NCBI GenBank assembly: GCA_025362495.1 | Contig: JANYGI010000235.1 | Coordinates: 1-34,095 of the forward strand | Source: Byssovorax sp. | GTDB taxonomy: Bacteria; Myxococcota_A; Polyangia; Polyangiales; Polyangiaceae | DNA: 34,095 nucleotides | Direction of reading: 5' to 3' | Part shown: positions 30,486-34,095 of the stretch, piece by piece | Layout of the letters: each line of letters begins with the position of its first letter | Numbering within the stretch: the stretch's first letter is position 1 | Position numbers and translations under genes: made by a program | The notes under the pieces: model-generated | Told to the model about the DNA's origin: nothing | Seen by the model: only the letters and a program-made list of their open reading frames with translations | Databases searched by the model: none

Positions 30486-32873
30486 ATGATGGATCGATCC
30501 CGAAGGATGCTCCCGGCGCTGCTCACCGGGGCGCTCCTCGGCTGCGGTGCGCCCTCGTCAGCGATCCCCCGCGCGACCGAGACGGCGGCGGCCGTCCCCG
30601 CGGCGCCCGCGGCGATCGAGGCCTCGCGCTACCACGTGCTCATGGTCAGCGGCGGCGGCGCGCCGTCGATCAACTACGGCTCGCACCTGGTGCACCTCGA
30701 GCGGCTGCGCGCGCTGCTCGTCGCGAGCGGGATCCAGACCGATCACATCGACGTGCTCAGCAGCGACGGCGCCGATCCCGCGCCGGATCTCGTGCAGCGC
30801 GAGGCCCCGCCCGAGGCCGATTTCTGGATGCTCGAGAGCACCCGCGTCGGGCAGCGACTCGACACGCCGATCGAGCTCGTGAGCTCGGCGATCCCCGGCG
30901 TGGCGCTCGCGCCGGCGACGAAGACCAGCGTCGGAAAATGGTTCGACGCCGAGGGGCGCCGCCTCCGCGCCGGCGACGTGCTCCTGCTCTACGTGACCGA
31001 TCACGGCACGCGGCAGAGCGACGATCCGCTCGACAACCGGATCACCCTCTGGGGCAAGGACAAGGAGGCGAGCCTCTCGGTGCGCGAGCTGTCGACGTCC
31101 CTCGGCGCGCTCGATCCCGGCGTCCGCGTCGTGACGCTGATGTCGCAGTGCTTCTCGGGCGGCTTCGGCAAGCTCGCGTGGAGCGCGACCCGCGACGGCG
31201 AGCCCGCGGGCAACGTGTGCGGCTATTTCTCGTCCACGGCCGACCGCCCCGCGTATGGCTGCTTCGCCGAGAACCGCGGCAAAGACGCGGTGGGACACTC
31301 GTTCCATTTCACCCAGGCCCTCGCCGAGAGCGGGCGGATGCTCGACGCGCACGACGCCGTGCTCACCACCGATCGCAGCCCCGACGTCCCGCTGCGCACG
31401 TCGGATCTGTACCTCGAAGATCTGCTCGGAAAGGCGGCCGTCGCCGAGGGTATGAAGCTCCCCACCTTCGCCGATGGCCTGCTGAAGACGGCGCTGCGCG
31501 ATCCCGCGGCGTGGGAGCCGGAGATCCGCTTGATCGATCGCGTGGCGCACGCCTTCGGCTGCTACGGGCCGCGATCGCTGGCCGATCTCGCCGAGCAATC
31601 GTCGAAGCTGCCCCAGCTCGGCGACCAGCTCCAGACGTTCCAGAAGGCCTGGGATACGGCCCTCGCCGACGCCGAGGCGGCCAACCTCGATCGCTTCGTC
31701 GACGCGCGGCCGGCCTGGCTCCCGCGGCTCGGCGACGCGGTGCTGATGGGGCTCGATCAGCCGTCGAAGGACCACGTGCGGGGCGAGCTGCTGGCCGATC
31801 TCGGCCCGTTCACGCGCGCCGATCCGGCCGTGAGCTCGCGGCTCGACTCGCTCCACAGCCGCAGCGCCTCCACCGAAGAGCTCGCGTATCGCATGGAAGT
31901 GCGCCTCGGCGCTCTCTTGCGGATGCGCTCGGTGCTGGTCGACATCGCCGCCAGGAGCTGGCTCGCGACGCGCGGCACCCCGGCGCAGCAGCGGGCCTAT
32001 GCGTCGCTCCTCGCGTGCGAGGATCTCGCGCTGCCGAAGCCGCTCCGGCCCGCGGGAGAGCGCGTCACCGAGGCCGCGCCGTATCCCTCGCTCGATCTGG
32101 ATCTCGAGCTCGCGCACCGCATCCTCCCCGGCTGGATGGGCGTGACGTTCCAGGGCCTGACGCCGGAGCAGCGGCAGAAGAAGCACCTCGCCGAGGGCGC
32201 CTCGATGGTGACCGCGGTGTTCCCCGACTCGCCCGCGAAGACCGCGGGGTTCACCGTCGGCGATATCGTGGTGGGCCCGCCCGGCCTGCCCTTCACGGCG
32301 AAGAACCAGCTCCGCGCCTTCACCATGCTCTCGGCCATCGACACGCCGGCGCCGCTCGACGTGATCCGCGGCGAGGCGCACGTCACGTTGAGCCTCGTTC
32401 CCAAGCCTTTTCCGATGAAGTGGCCCGAGCTGCCCGGGCCCGCGACGGTCGGCACCGCGGCCCCCGACGTCGACGTCACGCCCTATCGAGGCCCGGTGAA
32501 GGCCGACCTCGCGAAGGGCTCGGCGCACCTGCTCTACTTCTGGGCGACGTGGTGCGGCCCCTGCAAAGCCGCCCTGCCCGAGGTCCTCGCCTTCGAGAAA
32601 GAGCGCAAGATCCCGGTCGTGGCGATCACCGACGAGCCGTTCGATCAGCTCGACATCTTCTTCAAGGCGCACCCCATCCCCTTCCCCAAGGCCATCGCCG
32701 TCGACGAGCTGCGGAAGTCGTTCGCGTCCCACGGCGTGAGCGGGACTCCGACGTTCGTCCTCGTCGACGACAAGGGCGTCGTGCGCGGGTACCAGACTGG
32801 CTATCTCGCCAGCAAAGGCCTGGATTTGCCGAGCTGGACCTGGTCGGGGCGAGCCGCGGTGGGCAAGCGATAG
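30486..32873 (+). CDS. Lipoprotein with caspase/legumain-like, PDZ and thioredoxin domains
   Basis: The 795-residue protein has a short signal with lipobox LLGC (Cys20). Residues about 48-280 read as a clan CD cysteine-peptidase fold: RYHVLMVSGGG, the probable catalytic His173 in LLYVTDHGT, and Cys222 in LMSQCFSGG, the His-Gly and Cys spacing seen in legumain- and caspase-type enzymes. A helical region runs to about 540. A PDZ-like domain follows (GWMGVTFQGLTPEQ, FPDSPAKTAGFTVGDIV, 548-640). Residues about 655-785 are a TlpA-type thioredoxin domain with the active site WCGPC (Cys690, Cys693) after LYFWAT and cis-Pro755 in GTPTF. I know of no described protein with this order. The thioredoxin part may reduce a disulfide in a partner, in the peptidase itself, or in the Cys-rich envelope proteins nearby; none of these is shown. 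No clear ribosome site is seen. Confidence 0.93.
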   Translation: MMDRSRRMLPALLTGALLGCGAPSSAIPRATETAAAVPAAPAAIEASRYHVLMVSGGGAPSINYGSHLVHLERLRALLVASGIQTDHIDVLSSDGADPAPDLVQREAPPEADFWMLESTRVGQRLDTPIELVSSAIPGVALAPATKTSVGKWFDAEGRRLRAGDVLLLYVTDHGTRQSDDPLDNRITLWGKDKEASLSVRELSTSLGALDPGVRVVTLMSQCFSGGFGKLAWSATRDGEPAGNVCGYFSSTADRPAYGCFAENRGKDAVGHSFHFTQALAESGRMLDAHDAVLTTDRSPDVPLRTSDLYLEDLLGKAAVAEGMKLPTFADGLLKTALRDPAAWEPEIRLIDRVAHAFGCYGPRSLADLAEQSSKLPQLGDQLQTFQKAWDTALADAEAANLDRFVDARPAWLPRLGDAVLMGLDQPSKDHVRGELLADLGPFTRADPAVSSRLDSLHSRSASTEELAYRMEVRLGALLRMRSVLVDIAARSWLATRGTPAQQRAYASLLACEDLALPKPLRPAGERVTEAAPYPSLDLDLELAHRILPGWMGVTFQGLTPEQRQKKHLAEGASMVTAVFPDSPAKTAGFTVGDIVVGPPGLPFTAKNQLRAFTMLSAIDTPAPLDVIRGEAHVTLSLVPKPFPMKWPELPGPATVGTAAPDVDVTPYRGPVKADLAKGSAHLLYFWATWCGPCKAALPEVLAFEKERKIPVVAITDEPFDQLDIFFKAHPIPFPKAIAVDELRKSFASHGVSGTPTFVLVDDKGVVRGYQTGYLASKGLDLPSWTWSGRAAVGKR

Positions 32874-32879
32874 AGCCTC

Positions 32880-33743
32880 TCAGCCACACCCGATCTCGAG
32901 CCGCAGCGCCCGGGTTTCGCCGGGCGCGAGCTCGATCAGGCCAGCGCCGGTGTTGAGCGCGTCGCCGGGGCAAGTCCATGGTTCGAGGCAGATGAAATCG
33001 CGGCCGCGCAGCGACCAGATCACCCAGCGCGACAGCTCCGGGGAGCCGCGGAGCTTCACGGACAGGCCCCCTTCGACGCGCAGCGAGGCCTCGGAGCTAC
33101 CGTGATCGATCAGGTGGAGATCGACCTCGGGGAGGCTGAAATCGAAGCCTTGAAAGGCGATCTCGCGCTTGACCGTGTTGTCGAAGGCGCGCGTGGCCGC
33201 CGTGGGGATCCGCGCCCGGACGCGGTCGCCGTCGGGCACGGCGAAGTACGGATGAAACCCTGCGCCAAAGGGCATCGGCGTCGCAGAGTGGTTGGTGAAA
33301 AGCATCTCGACGCCGAGCGCGCGGTCGCGGAGCGAGTAGGTGTAATCGGCGGTGAAATCCCAGGGATACTGGGCGCGGGTGGCGTCGTTCGAGGCCAGGC
33401 GGAGGGTGGCCGAGGCGGCGCCGACGGCGCTGGTGCTGACGACGTCCCAGGGCAGCGTGCGGGCGAAGCCATGCTGCTTCATCGCGCCGTGGACGTCGCC
33501 GCGCGCGAACACATCGCCGGTGAGCTTGCCGGGCGAGGGAAAGAGCACCGGGCAGCCGCCGCGCACGTTGGCGGCGCGATCCTCGAAGGTGGCCTGATCG
33601 AGATAGAGCACCTCGCGGCCCCCGATACGGAGGCGGGCGAGGATGCCGCCGCGCGAAGGGGCGAGCACGGCGAGCGAGCCCGATGCCTCGTCGGCGAGCT
33701 CGAGGGTGGGAATGACACCGGAGGCGGCGCGGGTGCTGAACAT
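32880..33743 (-). CDS. Aldose-1-epimerase-like (galactose mutarotase superfamily) enzyme
   Basis: The 287-residue cytosolic protein has the size of the YeaD/LacX-like branch of aldose 1-epimerases, which interconvert sugar anomers. Signs are RGGCPVLFPSPGKL near residue 61, the conserved KQHGFARTLPWDV with His91 and Arg95, FHPYFAVP with the second active-site His at 164, and the closing CLEPWTCPG with the probable catalytic Glu254. The D-hexose-6-phosphate mutarotase subfamily is a possibility, given the short form and EPW motif, but sugar and phosphate specificity cannot be fixed by eye. The stop codon is six bases from that of the caspase-like gene, so the two converge almost end to end. No Shine-Dalgarno is seen. 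Confidence 0.93.
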   Translation of the reverse strand: MFSTRAASGVIPTLELADEASGSLAVLAPSRGGILARLRIGGREVLYLDQATFEDRAANVRGGCPVLFPSPGKLTGDVFARGDVHGAMKQHGFARTLPWDVVSTSAVGAASATLRLASNDATRAQYPWDFTADYTYSLRDRALGVEMLFTNHSATPMPFGAGFHPYFAVPDGDRVRARIPTAATRAFDNTVKREIAFQGFDFSLPEVDLHLIDHGSSEASLRVEGGLSVKLRGSPELSRWVIWSLRGRDFICLEPWTCPGDALNTGAGLIELAPGETRALRLEIGCG

Positions 33744-33823
33744 GGCGCGAGGGTAGCGCGCGGCGCGGCGGCCCCGCTCGTCGAAACGAGCCCGAGCGCG
33801 CGACGCCGCCGATCACCCGCGAG

Positions 33824-34095
33824 TTACTTACCGAAGAGCTTCTGGATGCCGCGAACGTTGGCGTACACGAGGGCGATGATCGGCACGTACATCAGCGAGA
33901 GGTTCATGAGCCCCGCGCAGAAACGGCTGGAAAACGCCTCGTTCACGCGCCAGCGATCGCGGAACGTGAGGTAGGCGCCGCCGACGCCGACGAGGACGCC
34001 GATCGCCAGGCCGAGGATCCCGGCCGCGTCCGCGCGGAGCCCCGCGACGTTCGCGAGCGCGCCGAGCAGGCTCCCCGGGATCGAGCCGAGGATCA
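33824..34095 (-). CDS. Membrane protein, C-terminal part (cut by window edge)
   Basis: The last 90 codons of a minus-strand gene are visible; the start lies beyond the right edge. The fragment contains Gly/Ala/Leu-rich membrane segments (ILGLAIGVLVGVGGAYL and LMNLSLMYVPIIALVYA) joined by a basic loop (TFRDRWRVNEAF) and ends VRGIQKLFGK. It is an integral membrane protein of unknown family. It lies 80 bases upstream of the mutarotase gene on the same strand. Confidence 0.75.
   Translation of the reverse strand, partial: ILGSIPGSLLGALANVAGLRADAAGILGLAIGVLVGVGGAYLTFRDRWRVNEAFSSRFCAGLMNLSLMYVPIIALVYANVRGIQKLFGK

Overview
The window is very GC-rich DNA from what looks like a myxobacterium, most likely of the Sorangiineae/Polyangiaceae type. 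This is inferred from protein style: many lipoproteins of unknown function with Thr- or Pro-rich linkers behind the lipid-anchored Cys, a large Cys-rich repeat lipoprotein, a TPR/PEGA-type protein with its two-helix partner, and a Ser/Thr-kinase remnant. No rRNA, tRNA, CRISPR array, insertion sequence or phage gene was seen. I support 25 genes, one of them cut by the right edge. About 18 of the 25 carry an export signal and 12 have a lipobox, so this is mainly a cell-envelope region.

Layout. 1-2.6 kb: three small or medium lipoproteins and a Lys-rich secreted peptide, with hairpins after two of the genes. 2.6-4.15 kb: a lipoprotein L,D-transpeptidase. 4.2-4.35 kb: remnant of a Ser/Thr kinase N-terminus. 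4.4-7.4 kb: a 996-residue Cys-rich repeat lipoprotein. 7.5-9.8 kb: glycogen synthase and a SIMPL-domain lipoprotein. 9.96-15.8 kb: a PPC-like lipoprotein and a 1445-residue orphan lipoprotein. 15.9-18.4 kb: a stand-alone sensory-type domain protein and, convergently, a TPR/PEGA-like protein with its membrane partner. 18.7-19.8 kb: a GlsB/YeaQ-type membrane protein and a chalcone-isomerase-like periplasmic protein with a structured leader. 19.9-25.3 kb: an alpha-2-macroglobulin system in two translationally coupled genes, followed by a disordered Pro/Ala-rich protein. 25.4-28.5 kb: an unknown cytosolic protein, an OprB-like porin and a conserved lipoprotein. 28.8-32.9 kb: a seven-repeat beta-propeller lipoprotein and a lipoprotein combining a caspase/legumain-like domain, a PDZ domain and a thioredoxin domain. 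32.9-34.1 kb: an aldose-1-epimerase-like enzyme and the end of a membrane protein.

How they fit together. Few genes form classical pathways. GlgA, the porin and the mutarotase touch carbohydrate uptake and storage but are scattered. The strongest functional units are the split alpha-2-macroglobulin pair, whose gene order is reversed relative to the usual polypeptide, and the propeller/caspase-like pair separated by 22 bases. These two loci are the best candidates for undescribed envelope systems. All functional statements come from reading the sequence and from recall of protein families; no search was run.
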